Assembly (NCBI GenBank): GCA_016124425.1
Contig: WGNT01000025.1
Location: 16,310 to 80,309, forward strand
Direction: 5' to 3'
Source: Cytophagales bacterium
GTDB lineage: Bacteria; Bacteroidota; Bacteroidia; Cytophagales; Cyclobacteriaceae
Length of the DNA stretch: 64,000 nt
Shown: piece by piece, positions 45,283-54,926 of the stretch
Numbering within the stretch: position 1 is the stretch's first letter
How the letters are laid out: the number at the start of each line of letters is the position of its first letter
The notes under the pieces: model-generated
The model's input: only the letters and a program-made list of their open reading frames with translations
The model's database searches: none
Told to the model about the DNA's origin: nothing
Program-made: the position numbers and the translations under genes

Positions 45283-46488
45283 ATGATTACCAATTATTTA
45301 AGGGGAATGATTTTTTGTTTCCTCATACTCTGTCAACCGATCCTCTATGCACAGGAGGTATTCAATTACGACGAATCCAAGGTACCCGCTTATTCCTTAC
45401 CGGATCTATTTGTCACCCAAGCCGGAGAACCTGTGACGACATCTACCGCTTGGGAATTTGTCCGTAGACCGGAGATTATCCGGCTTTTCGAAGACCATGT
45501 TTACGGGCAAGTCCCCAATACATTTGATGCGGTTTCTTTTTCCGTGGTAAATGAAGATCCTCGTGCTATGGATGGCCTAGCCCATCTGAAAGAAGTGGAT
45601 ATTACGATATCAAGGAATAACAAGCAAATCACCATACGGTTGATACTGTTCATTCCAACGAAAGGCACAAAACCCGCCCCTGTATTCCTGTTAATCAACC
45701 ACCGTGCTCCGGAAAATATCGATCCAAGTCGGAAAATTAAAATGGATTTTTGGCCTGCGGAAACGTTGATCCAGCGGGGCTATGCCGCTGCGACATTTCA
45801 TGTACAGGATGTAGCCGATGACAATAAAGAAACCTTTGACGCGGACATTCTACGGACCCTCTATCCGGAACACCTACAGATGGCCAATGGCATGCGCGGA
45901 TTAGGCGCATGGGCTTGGGGGGCCATGCGTGCCATGGACTATTTCCTTCGGGATCCAGCTATAGACGCCACAAAAGCGGGGGTAGTGGGCCATTCCAGAG
46001 GCGGCAAAGCCGCACTTTGGACCGGTGCACAGGATCCACGATGGGCCATAACAGTAAGTAACGAATCGGGCTGCGGAGGTGCAGCCATCTCTAGAAGGAA
46101 GTTTGGAGAAACAGTAAAACGGATTAACACGAATTTTCCCTACTGGTTTACAGACAATTTCAACACCTATAATGATAATGAGGACGCACTTCCGCTAGAC
46201 CAGCACATGCTGATTGCGAGCATTGCACCCCGTGCGGTATATGTAGCCAGTGCCGTTGAGGATGAATGGGCTGATCCGAAAGGGGAATTTCTCGCATTAA
46301 AAGTAGGAACCCGGGTACACCGGGAAATCTACAAACATACGGCTGTCCTTCCTGAGAAACTACCCGGTACCAATGAGCCCTCCCACCTCCCTTATGCCGG
46401 ACACCACATCCGCGATGGAAAACATAACTTGACGTCTTATGACTGGAATCAATTTATGGATTTTGCGGACAAACTATATGCTCATTAA
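45283..46488 (+). CDS. CE15-type glucuronoyl esterase
   Basis: Exported esterase that cleaves ester bonds of (4-O-methyl)glucuronic acid, as in lignin-carbohydrate links; 401 residues. A signal peptide ends at PILYAQ. The alpha/beta-hydrolase fold has nucleophile Ser238 in VVGHSRGGKAALW, an acid/stabilising Glu261 in SNESGCGGAAISRR as in bacterial CE15, the region VEDEWADPKGEFLA, and a catalytic His at 374-375 in GHHIRDGKHNLTSYDW. It is first in an operon with a mannonate dehydratase 11 bases downstream. Other CE family members use 'HSR' too, but the ESGCGG block points to CE15. Confidence 0.85.
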   Translation: MITNYLRGMIFCFLILCQPILYAQEVFNYDESKVPAYSLPDLFVTQAGEPVTTSTAWEFVRRPEIIRLFEDHVYGQVPNTFDAVSFSVVNEDPRAMDGLAHLKEVDITISRNNKQITIRLILFIPTKGTKPAPVFLLINHRAPENIDPSRKIKMDFWPAETLIQRGYAAATFHVQDVADDNKETFDADILRTLYPEHLQMANGMRGLGAWAWGAMRAMDYFLRDPAIDATKAGVVGHSRGGKAALWTGAQDPRWAITVSNESGCGGAAISRRKFGETVKRINTNFPYWFTDNFNTYNDNEDALPLDQHMLIASIAPRAVYVASAVEDEWADPKGEFLALKVGTRVHREIYKHTAVLPEKLPGTNEPSHLPYAGHHIRDGKHNLTSYDWNQFMDFADKLYAH

Positions 46489-46499
46489 ACACCAGCAAC

Positions 46500-47642
46500 A
46501 TGACCCACCGTCGATCCTTTCTAAAAAAAGGTGCCGCTTTGGCGGGCTTAACCTTATCCTCTCCCTCCGCCTTCCCGAGTAGTGGTTCCTACCACGCCCC
46601 AAAGGAAATCCCTTACCAACGGGACATGGGGCTGGATATGTGTCTCGCCTACTTCTGGGGGATAGAACCCCTAAAAGTAGCCTTTGCCAAGCAGATGGAC
46701 GTACTTGGGGCCGTTGGAGGCATCAACCCCGCGTTATCCGGATTAAACGGTGTAAATCCTTGGGAGCTTGCAGCGATCAAAGGAGTAAAAAAAGCGTGGG
46801 AAGATGTTGGTCTTACTCTTCGGGTCATTGAAGGTCCGCCCAGTTTGGGGACTGCAACAAAACTGGGATTAGCGGGAAGAGACGAGGAGATCGACCATTT
46901 CATCCAGCTGATGAAAAACCTATCTGAAGCGGGTATTGATACCATTTGCTACAATTGGATGCCGGTGATCAATTGGGCGAGAACCACGATGGACCGTCCT
47001 AGCCGCGGTGGAGCGTTGGTCAGCGCATTTGATATTGAAGCGGTCGCACAGCAAGAAAAAATCACCGAATACGGTGCGTTGACTCACGAAAAAATGTGGG
47101 AAAATCTTACCTATTTCCTTAAGGCAGTAATCCCCGAAGCAGAGAAATACGGGATCAAATTAGCCCTTCATCCGGATGATCCTCCGATCCGTGAAATAAG
47201 AGGGATACCACGCATCATGACCTCGGTGGATGCCTTCAAACGGTTACTGGATATTTACCCAAGCCCATCTAATGGGATCACGTTCTGTCAGGGCAGTTTT
47301 GCATCTATGGGCGAAAAGGACAAGGGGGTAGATATTCCTGCTGCTATCCGTTATTTCGGGAAACGTAAGGCTATTCATTTTGTGCATTTCAGGGACGTTC
47401 GTGGTCATGCAACCAATTTCGAAGAAACCTTTCACGATGACGGCAAAACCGACATGTATGCGGCCATGAAGAGTTACTACGAAATTGGATTTAAGGGCCC
47501 AATACGCCCGGACCATGTACCCACGATGGCTGGAGATAGTAACGACAAACCCGGCTACAGTTCCATCGGCACGCTATTCGCCATCGGCTATATGCGGGGA
47601 CTGATGGAAGGGATTGTAAAAGAAAATCCCCAAGATCTTTGA
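46500..47642 (+). CDS. Mannonate dehydratase (UxuA-like) with Tat-type signal
   Basis: Converts D-mannonate to 2-keto-3-deoxygluconate in glucuronate breakdown; 380 residues. The TIM-barrel metal site motifs are LALHPDDPP, TFCQGSFASMG and FVHFRDVRGHATNFEE, close to UxuA, with the C-terminal RPDHVPTMAGD. Unusually, the N-terminus is THRRSFLKKGAALAGLTLSS, a twin-arginine signal, whereas UxuA is normally cytoplasmic. Tandem with a glucuronoyl esterase, which fits glucuronate release followed by catabolism. The export signal, together with missing uxaC and uxuB neighbours, leaves the exact substrate open. Confidence 0.8.
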   Translation: MTHRRSFLKKGAALAGLTLSSPSAFPSSGSYHAPKEIPYQRDMGLDMCLAYFWGIEPLKVAFAKQMDVLGAVGGINPALSGLNGVNPWELAAIKGVKKAWEDVGLTLRVIEGPPSLGTATKLGLAGRDEEIDHFIQLMKNLSEAGIDTICYNWMPVINWARTTMDRPSRGGALVSAFDIEAVAQQEKITEYGALTHEKMWENLTYFLKAVIPEAEKYGIKLALHPDDPPIREIRGIPRIMTSVDAFKRLLDIYPSPSNGITFCQGSFASMGEKDKGVDIPAAIRYFGKRKAIHFVHFRDVRGHATNFEETFHDDGKTDMYAAMKSYYEIGFKGPIRPDHVPTMAGDSNDKPGYSSIGTLFAIGYMRGLMEGIVKENPQDL

Positions 47643-47846
47643 CACGTATTAGTACCTACGGCTACCTGGCATAAGGTAAATTTAGGTCAATAAATCCTTT
47701 CGCTTAAAGTATATTAAATACCGCTAATTCTCAACGCATTGTAAGGTTTTTTCCTAATTTGCGATTAGTTTCCCTTTCTTATGCATGGGAATTGCTATAT
47801 TGGATTGCCTAAGATCAGTTTGTACAACTACTAACTATTTTTATAC

Positions 47847-49364
47847 ATGTTAAGCACAGAACTTGAAAAACAAATCCAAAAACAGGGGATGGACCTGGGA
47901 TTGGTGGAAGAACAAATTGCCAATTTTCGGAATGGATTTCCATTTCTGAAAATCCACAAGCCGGCGGCAATCGGTGACGGCATCCGCGTTTTGGACGACA
48001 AAGCCTTGGAAAATGCATTAGCTACCTACAGAACCCATTCTCCTGAGAAATCAATCGTCAAATTTGTACCTGCCAGCGGCGCCGCCAGCCGGATGTTCAA
48101 AGACCTCTTTTCCTTTCTCGATGCCGCCCACAACGACCTTAACAAAGATCCTTTTACCAAAAAATTCATAGAGCAACTGGAGGGTTTTGCGTTTTACGAG
48201 GACTTGGATAATAGTCTGAAAAACGCCGGAAGCAGCATTGACCAGGCTATATCTGATCACAATTACCAACTGATTGTTCACAAGCTATTGGATGAAGATG
48301 GCTTAGAATATGGAACACTACCGAAAGGGCTGCTAAAGTTCCACGCCTACCCCGAAGGAAGCAGAACACCCGTTCAGGAGCATTTTGTGGAAGGGGCACA
48401 GTACGGATTGGGTAAGGGAAAATTGGTACGGCTACATTTTACCGTATCTCCAGAACACCAGCAAAAATTCGAAACCCACATCTCTGCGGTCAAGCCGGTC
48501 ATGGAGCGTCATTTTGGGGTAAGCTTTGAGATTTCCTTTTCGCAACAGAAAGCAGCTACCAATACGATTGCCGTGGATATGGATAATAATCCGTTTTTGG
48601 AAGAAAACGGCGAGGTACTCTTCAGACCTGCAGGCCATGGTGCCTTACTTGAGAACCTCAACGAGATCGATGGAGACATTATCTTTATAAAAAACATCGA
48701 CAATGTAGTCCCTGATCGCCTAAAGGAGCCTACGATAACGTATAAACGGGCCATAGGCGGGGTCTTGCTTGATGTTCAACAAGCTGTTTTTAGTGCGTTG
48801 GCTAGTCTTGATCAAGAAATCTCTGCCTCAAGCGTGCAGCGTGGGAAAGACGTATACACCAAGCAAATCGGGTCTAAACTTCCAGAAGGATTTGACGACC
48901 GGTCTGTGGAGGATCAGGCAGCATGGCTTCGTGGAAAACTGAATCGACCTATCCGTGTTTGCGGAATGGTAGAAAATACCGGAGAACCCGGTGGCGGTCC
49001 TTTCTGGATCAAAGAACCCGATGGTTCGCTTTCTCTGCAGATTGGAGAAACTGCCCAATTAGACTTAAACGATTCAGAGCAAAAGGAAAAATTTCAAAAA
49101 TCTTCCCATTTTAACCCTACAGACTTGGTATGCGCGGTGCGGGATTACAAAGAGAATAAATTTGACCTAATGAAGCACAGGGACCCAAAGACCGGGTTTA
49201 TCACGGAAAAATCTAAGAGCGGACGCACTCTCAAAGCCCAAGAACTTCCAGGTCTGTGGAACGGGTCCATGGCCGACTGGAATTCAATCTTTATTGAAGT
49301 ACCGCTTATTACCTTCAATCCGGTAAAAACAATAAACGATCTACTTAGAGATGTGCATCAGTAA
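47847..49364 (+). CDS. DUF4301-family protein
   Basis: A 505-residue cytoplasmic protein of a family almost confined to Bacteroidota, with no known activity. Conserved segments include KFVPASGAASRMFKDLFSFL, GLLKFHAYPEGSRTPVQEHF and FRPAGHGALLENLNEIDGDI, then IFIKNIDNVVPDR. The last three together look like a nucleotide- or sugar-phosphate-transferase pocket of the pyrophosphorylase type; that reading is inference. Monocistronic with its own terminator. Confidence 0.85.
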   Translation: MLSTELEKQIQKQGMDLGLVEEQIANFRNGFPFLKIHKPAAIGDGIRVLDDKALENALATYRTHSPEKSIVKFVPASGAASRMFKDLFSFLDAAHNDLNKDPFTKKFIEQLEGFAFYEDLDNSLKNAGSSIDQAISDHNYQLIVHKLLDEDGLEYGTLPKGLLKFHAYPEGSRTPVQEHFVEGAQYGLGKGKLVRLHFTVSPEHQQKFETHISAVKPVMERHFGVSFEISFSQQKAATNTIAVDMDNNPFLEENGEVLFRPAGHGALLENLNEIDGDIIFIKNIDNVVPDRLKEPTITYKRAIGGVLLDVQQAVFSALASLDQEISASSVQRGKDVYTKQIGSKLPEGFDDRSVEDQAAWLRGKLNRPIRVCGMVENTGEPGGGPFWIKEPDGSLSLQIGETAQLDLNDSEQKEKFQKSSHFNPTDLVCAVRDYKENKFDLMKHRDPKTGFITEKSKSGRTLKAQELPGLWNGSMADWNSIFIEVPLITFNPVKTINDLLRDVHQ

Positions 49365-49383
49365 GCCCTTACGTAGACTAAGC

Positions 49384-49417
49384 GACACCAGGCAGTAGGT
49401 TCTGCTTGGTGTCTTTT
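49384..49417 (+). terminator. Intrinsic terminator after the DUF4301 gene
   Basis: GACACCAGGCAG at 49384-49395 pairs with CTGCTTGGTGTC at 49402-49413 (one G-T), with a 6-nt loop, followed by TTTT. Confidence 0.85.
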
Positions 49418-49446
49418 ACCGATTTAACCTCTTAACCAATCTTCCC

Positions 49447-50226
49447 ATGAGCGTCAAAACCCCTTATAGTGTATTCTTTTTTTTAATTGCTTTTCTGTTT
49501 ATAGCTACCATTTCCTTTGCACAGGTTGGTGTAGGGGCTAAGGCACCAAAAGGCGCGGAAATGCTGCTCGATGGTTCCAATAAAATGCTACACAAGAAAT
49601 GGCAATACTGGGAAGGGCCGCGCTTTTCCGCAGAGCCTCCGATCAAATGGGAAATCGTTAAAGACCCTGTAGACAAAGGATTTGCAGTCAGTTCAAACGA
49701 TCCCGCTGGGGCAGGAGGAAAATACGGCGCAGCGGATATTGTCACTAAGGAAACGTTTCGCGATTTCAGGCTTCATGTTGAGTTCTTTGTTTCCAAACCA
49801 GGCGGCAACAGCGGTGTTTACCTGCAAAACCGGTACGAAATCCAGATTTTGGACGGAGACAGTACCGATCACGGAATGGCAGCAATTATCAACGAACACG
49901 CTGCCCCATATCGGGTATACAACGGAGTGGGGGCGTGGAATGCTTACGATATTACCTTTCGTGCCGCGCGCTTTGACAGTCAGGGCAAGCTAATAGAAAA
50001 ACCCAGAGTGACCGTATATTTCAATGGAGAGAAAATTCACACCGACAAACAAATACAGCAAGTGTGGGGCGGCCCAAATTCCGGCATGGATGGAGGCAAC
50101 GACGGCGGAAAAGGAATTACGGACCGACCGGGTGGGATCAAGCTCCAAGCGGAAGGACATGACGTGTTGTATCGTAATACATGGATAAAAAAATTGGATC
50201 TAGATAATAACGGAACCGATTTTTAA
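49447..50226 (+). CDS. DUF1080 (3-keto-disaccharide hydrolase-like) exported protein
   Basis: A 259-residue protein with a signal peptide ending around ATISFAQ. The concanavalin-like jelly-roll is typical of DUF1080: DFRLHVEFFVSKPGGNSGVY, LQNRYEIQILDG, YNGVGAWNAYDITFRA and GGIKLQAEGHDVLYRNTWIK. Some family members hydrolyse 3-keto-glycosides made by periplasmic oxidoreductases. That is compatible with the exported dehydrogenase-like gene downstream, but the 382-base gap between them argues against one operon. Confidence 0.88.
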   Translation: MSVKTPYSVFFFLIAFLFIATISFAQVGVGAKAPKGAEMLLDGSNKMLHKKWQYWEGPRFSAEPPIKWEIVKDPVDKGFAVSSNDPAGAGGKYGAADIVTKETFRDFRLHVEFFVSKPGGNSGVYLQNRYEIQILDGDSTDHGMAAIINEHAAPYRVYNGVGAWNAYDITFRAARFDSQGKLIEKPRVTVYFNGEKIHTDKQIQQVWGGPNSGMDGGNDGGKGITDRPGGIKLQAEGHDVLYRNTWIKKLDLDNNGTDF

Positions 50227-50608
50227 ACTAAATACAATATTCTAGGTAAATAGGCATTTTTTTGAAATTGATACTATCTACTCCCCGGAAGGCGTCTTTA
50301 CACGAGCTGAAATTCACAAGAAGTTTCAGGTGTAAAGCGCTTTTATTATCTGAATTTCGGGCGATGTACTTGTATCAATAGAGGGCAATCTATCAAGCTG
50401 ATTACATGTTGCAACGTTCTTGACGCTTTTCGGGGGTAAAGCGTTCCCCAAAATACGTTCCGGGAATTACTTCCCGAACAAGAGCTAACCTCAAAGGACG
50501 CACATCCATACCCATTCATCAAAATGGCAGCATGAATAATTGGATGTTAGCAGAATTAAAAGTATGTTTAAGTCCTTGCATGGAACGTAATCCTTTATTT
50601 ATCAGTCA
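50227..50608 (+). other. Gene-free gap with two imperfect inverted repeats
   Basis: No coding frame supported. TTTACACGAGCTGAAA (50297-50312) faces TTTCAGGTGTAAA (50324-50336), and GTTCCGGGAA (50457-50466) faces TTCCCGAAC (50471-50479). Neither is followed by a T-run, so they may be regulatory or structured-leader elements for the PVC-type gene at 50609. Confidence 0.4.
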
Positions 50609-53600
50609 ATGAACATTAGCTTAAACCCGACATTACTATTGGCAGCCGTCATCTCTGCCTGCCAGCCGCAACCCGACCAGTTTTACGACACCAGGTACGT
50701 CGAGGAAACACCAGATCCAATCTATGCGGAACATGTGAGAACCAGCAAATTCCAAACTCCGGAAGAAGAAATGGCCGACTTTGAGCTTCCTACGGGTTTC
50801 GAAATCACGCTATTTGCCTCCGAGCCTGATATTACGAAGCCTATTAATATGGCCTTTGATGATAGGGGCCGGCTATGGGTCACGCAGTCTTCAGAATATC
50901 CTATCAAAGCAGGGCAGGGCGAAGGAACTGACAGAATAAGTATTTTAGAAGACACGAATGGCGATGGAAAGGCGGATAAAATCACTGACTTTGCGAATGA
51001 CTTGAACATTCCGATTGGCATCATCCCTGTGAAAGACGGAGCCATCGCCTACAGCATTCCAAATGTATACCGGTTTTATGATACAGATGGAGATGGTAAA
51101 TCCGAAAAAAGGGAAATCTTAATCCGTGACTTCGAACATAAAGATACACACGGGATGGTGAACAACCTTTTTCGGGGGCTAGATGGATGGATTCACGCCT
51201 CCCACGGCTTTTCTAATATCTCCAAAGTCTCTGGATCTGACGGAGATTCCATTATAATGACTTCAGGCAACACGTTCAGGTTCAGACAAGACGGTACACG
51301 TGTTGAAAAGACTACCGATGGTAGAATCAATCCCTTTGGCTCCGACTTGGATGAATGGGGATACCACTACTCTGCTGATTGCCATACGCTGCCGATTTAC
51401 CAGTTGATATGGGGAGGGAACTATACGCAATGGGGGAAGAAGGACCCGGTAATGGGCTTCGCGCCGACCATGATGGACTATGGACTTAATTCTACCGCGC
51501 TCTCCGGCCTGGTATACTATACCGACACCCAGTTTCCCGAAGAATACAGAAATAGCTTTTACTCTGGGGATGTGGTAACCTGTCGCATTAGCCGGAGCGT
51601 CATGGAGTTTTACGGAACAACACCAAAGGCCACTAGGAAACGGGATTTTTTGGTGAGCAAGGACCCCTGGTTTCGGCCTGTAGACATCAAGATCGGTCCA
51701 GACGGTGCCATGTATGTCGCGGATTTCTACAACAGTATTATAGGGCATTACGAAGTTCCGCTTAATCATCCGGAAAGAGACCGGGTGAGCGGGAGAATTT
51801 GGAAAATCACCTACAAGGGAAACCAGCGAAAAATGGCGGATTGGTCGAACGCTTCCTTGGACAAAATCATCAAAGGAATGGGAGATGAGGTACTGCATAC
51901 CCGCTTGGCCGCTACTGACGCACTTGTAGATTACCACGGAAACACCGCAATCACATCCCTACAGGATCTAGTCGGACAGAAGGCAATTTCTCCGGAACAC
52001 CATGTACAGGCCTTATGGGCGCTCTATCGGCTGGAGGGGTTAGACTGGAAGATGCTTGAAGATGCTCTAAAACACAAGGAACCAATAATACGGGTTCATG
52101 CCCAGCGTATCATGGCAAATTTCGAGGACTGGGAGGAGGCGCAGACTGACTTGGCTTTGGCCGGATTAGCAGATGAAAACGCGCATGTGAGGCGCGCTGC
52201 CGCCGAAGGTATAAGCAGACATCCGCATGCTAAAAGCCTCCGCCCCCTTATTAGTCAGCATGAAGTGACAGATTCAACGGACACCCATTTGACTTATACC
52301 CTAAAGCTCGCTTTGTACAACCACATGCAACAGGATCAGCTACTGCAACTGGCTGTTGCTGAAGAATGGCCTCAGTCAACTTCGAACCTACTAAGCCTAG
52401 TAATTGCCGATACTGACAGTCCGGAATCTGGCCGATTTTTATTAGCACACTTGCAAAAAGGAACGTTAGAAGAGGGAAAAACGCTGGGATTTGTTCGAAG
52501 CATTGCCAAAACACTTCCTGAAAATCAACTAAATGCGTTGGTTACTATCGGAAAAGAAGCCGCAGCAGGATTCACTTTTGCTGAATATCAATGGGCACAA
52601 GCAATAGAGGATGGAATCATGCAGCGTGGGATAGCTATGCCTTCGATTGTCACGAACTGGATTCGCAGTATTGCCAAGGGAACCCTAGACGATCTCGTGG
52701 CTGGGGGACAGTCACCCGATGATACTTTTAAAGCACAACTAGCGTTCACAACACGTGTTGTAGGAACATACAAATTTCGCGACATGGGCGATTCGCTGAA
52801 AAAAATCATTGTCGATTCAAATGCAGATGATGCCCTCCGAGCAGATGCGGCGCTCTCACTTATTCGGCTAGATCCTGAACAGTACCTCGGTTATGTTGGA
52901 AAGCTAATGGCTGATCCCGACGGAACGGTATCCTTCAGGCAGCGGCTGGCAAATGCGGTCGGGCAAGCCTCCTCTATTCAAGCAAGAAACGTCCTTGAAA
53001 ACGGACTGAAAAGCGCGCCAATAGAACTTCAGACCACCATTGCGGCAACCTTGGTGAAAACATCGGAGGGCAAATCGGCGATCCTATCCCAAATCCGAAA
53101 AGGTAATGCACCAGCACGAATCTTAAAAGCCAGAAATGTAGAGGAGAATTTCTTAACGAATGCCAGTGCCGAACAGAAAAGTGGATTTGCGGCACTCACG
53201 GCCAATATAACACCCATAAGTGAAGAAAGGCAACTGTTGATCAACGAGCGGCTCAAGGAGTTTCAGGCAACGGCGGATCAAATTACTGCTGGCATTAAGG
53301 TGTTTGAAGAAAACTGTGGCATTTGTCATCAAGTGAACAATAAAGGTGGAATCATCGGGCCGCAGTTAGACGGAATAGGCAACTGGGGCATTGATGCCCT
53401 AGCTATTAAAGTACTGGACCCAAATCGAAATATTTCCGAAAACTTCCGAACATACAACATCCGGCTAAATAGTGGCGAGGTAAAATCGGGACTTTTCCGC
53501 AGAGAAGAGGGACAGGTATTGGTAATGGCAGATCAAACTGGAAATGAATTTACTATTCCAAAAAATGAGATCAGCGAACAGATTGCCTCTAAAATAACAC

Positions 53601-53680
53601 TGATGCCAGATAACTTTGGAACTGTACTGGATCAGCGACAATTTAACGAACTCATGAGCTATCTACTACAGGTTCGGTAG
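50609..53680 (+). CDS. PVC-type membrane-bound dehydrogenase with HEAT repeats and cytochrome c domain
   Basis: A 1023-residue lipoprotein (lipobox AAVISAC). The N-terminal beta-propeller of sorbosone/glucose-dehydrogenase type covers about 60-410 (FEITLFASEPDITKPINMAF, then GPDGAMYVADFYNSIIGHYE). A HEAT-repeat middle covers about 430-860. The C-terminal haem domain has CGICHQ at about 904-909 and Met in ITLMPDNFG as the possible distal ligand. Family members are thought to oxidise sugars or related compounds in the periplasm and pass electrons to the attached haem. It leads an apparent operon with the FG-GAP gene 12 bases downstream and then the FKBP gene. Confidence 0.9.
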   Translation: MNISLNPTLLLAAVISACQPQPDQFYDTRYVEETPDPIYAEHVRTSKFQTPEEEMADFELPTGFEITLFASEPDITKPINMAFDDRGRLWVTQSSEYPIKAGQGEGTDRISILEDTNGDGKADKITDFANDLNIPIGIIPVKDGAIAYSIPNVYRFYDTDGDGKSEKREILIRDFEHKDTHGMVNNLFRGLDGWIHASHGFSNISKVSGSDGDSIIMTSGNTFRFRQDGTRVEKTTDGRINPFGSDLDEWGYHYSADCHTLPIYQLIWGGNYTQWGKKDPVMGFAPTMMDYGLNSTALSGLVYYTDTQFPEEYRNSFYSGDVVTCRISRSVMEFYGTTPKATRKRDFLVSKDPWFRPVDIKIGPDGAMYVADFYNSIIGHYEVPLNHPERDRVSGRIWKITYKGNQRKMADWSNASLDKIIKGMGDEVLHTRLAATDALVDYHGNTAITSLQDLVGQKAISPEHHVQALWALYRLEGLDWKMLEDALKHKEPIIRVHAQRIMANFEDWEEAQTDLALAGLADENAHVRRAAAEGISRHPHAKSLRPLISQHEVTDSTDTHLTYTLKLALYNHMQQDQLLQLAVAEEWPQSTSNLLSLVIADTDSPESGRFLLAHLQKGTLEEGKTLGFVRSIAKTLPENQLNALVTIGKEAAAGFTFAEYQWAQAIEDGIMQRGIAMPSIVTNWIRSIAKGTLDDLVAGGQSPDDTFKAQLAFTTRVVGTYKFRDMGDSLKKIIVDSNADDALRADAALSLIRLDPEQYLGYVGKLMADPDGTVSFRQRLANAVGQASSIQARNVLENGLKSAPIELQTTIAATLVKTSEGKSAILSQIRKGNAPARILKARNVEENFLTNASAEQKSGFAALTANITPISEERQLLINERLKEFQATADQITAGIKVFEENCGICHQVNNKGGIIGPQLDGIGNWGIDALAIKVLDPNRNISENFRTYNIRLNSGEVKSGLFRREEGQVLVMADQTGNEFTIPKNEISEQIASKITLMPDNFGTVLDQRQFNELMSYLLQVR

Positions 53681-53692
53681 AACACTACTACT

Positions 53693-54901
53693 ATGAAAAA
53701 CAAAGCGGATATTTTCTTTGCGCATCGCCTTATCTATTCATTGGTCTTCTTTACCTTTGTCCTCCAAAGTTGCGGCCATAAGGGTCCAAAACCTGTTCCG
53801 GGAGAAAATGTCTCCTTCAAAAAACACATTCTTTTGATGGACTTCATCGCGGAAGGTGCCGCTGTAGGGGATGTGAACAATGATGGCTTGATAGACGTGT
53901 TAGCTGGACCGTATTGGTTCGAAGCACCGGATTGGCAGGTTCACGAACTGGCACCGGTGAAGACGTTCTATTATGACAAAGGCTACAGTGATGCCTTTAT
54001 TAGTCATTCGATGGATGTAAACCATGACGGATGGGTAGATTTTGTCCGAATCGGCTTTCCAGGAAAAGAAGTTCAATGGTTTGAAAACCCAAAGAACAAG
54101 TCGGGTCACTGGAACGTTCATCTTATCACTGAGTCATTGGGAAATGAATCCGCGGGTTTCTATGACATTGATGGTGATGGGCTGGTAGATCTCGTTGGCA
54201 GCATTCCTGCCACCGGTGAGATGGTTTGGTTTAAATCTCCAGTGGATGAACATGACCTGGTCTGGAAAAAAAACATCATAAGTAACCCAAACAGCCCTGG
54301 TACCGCCCAGTATGCACACGGACTAGGTGTCGGCGACATGAATAGCGACGGGCGTAAGGATGTGATCATCAAAGAAGGCTGGTGGGAAGCACCAGAAAAC
54401 CCCACAAAAGGACCTTGGAAATTTCATAGTGCTTCCTTGGGAGAGGCTGCAGCACAAATGTACGCCTTCGATGTGAACGGAGATGGCATGCAGGATGTTA
54501 TCTCTACTTCCGCCCATCAACTGGGCATGTGGTGGCATCAACAATTACATGACACCAACGGAAATATATCTTGGCAAACCCACGAGATTGATAATCTGTT
54601 TACCCAAACCCATGGCTTGGAACTAGTAGATATCAACAGTGACGGAAACCTTGATCTTGTTACGGGCAAGCGCTATTTTGCCCATATGGGAGCCGATCCG
54701 GGAGAATTTGATACCCCATACCTGTATTGGTATGAATTTGTGCCCGGAGATTCTCCACATTGGAATGGCCATGAAATAGACAATGACTCCGGTGTTGGCG
54801 TACAAGTAATTACGCAGGACATTACAGAAGACGGGTTGGTCGACATTATCGTAGCAAACAAAAAAGGTGTTTTTGTCTTTGTACAAGAACGCTCTCATTA
54901 A
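53693..54901 (+). CDS. FG-GAP/VCBS beta-propeller lipoprotein
   Basis: A 402-residue lipoprotein (lipobox FVLQSC). Seven blades carry Ca2+-loop motifs: DVNNDGLID, DVNHDGWVD, DIDGDGLVD, DMNSDGRKD, DVNGDGMQD, DINSDGNLD and DITEDGLVD, often followed by 'WFEAP' or 'WWEAP', so the protein is one seven-bladed propeller. It probably serves as a binding or substrate-recognition partner; there is no catalytic motif. Tight spacing to the PVC-type dehydrogenase suggests a complex at the outer membrane. Confidence 0.9.
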   Translation: MKNKADIFFAHRLIYSLVFFTFVLQSCGHKGPKPVPGENVSFKKHILLMDFIAEGAAVGDVNNDGLIDVLAGPYWFEAPDWQVHELAPVKTFYYDKGYSDAFISHSMDVNHDGWVDFVRIGFPGKEVQWFENPKNKSGHWNVHLITESLGNESAGFYDIDGDGLVDLVGSIPATGEMVWFKSPVDEHDLVWKKNIISNPNSPGTAQYAHGLGVGDMNSDGRKDVIIKEGWWEAPENPTKGPWKFHSASLGEAAAQMYAFDVNGDGMQDVISTSAHQLGMWWHQQLHDTNGNISWQTHEIDNLFTQTHGLELVDINSDGNLDLVTGKRYFAHMGADPGEFDTPYLYWYEFVPGDSPHWNGHEIDNDSGVGVQVITQDITEDGLVDIIVANKKGVFVFVQERSH

Positions 54902-54926
54902 CCTATAAAAACAACTTAGATCCTTT

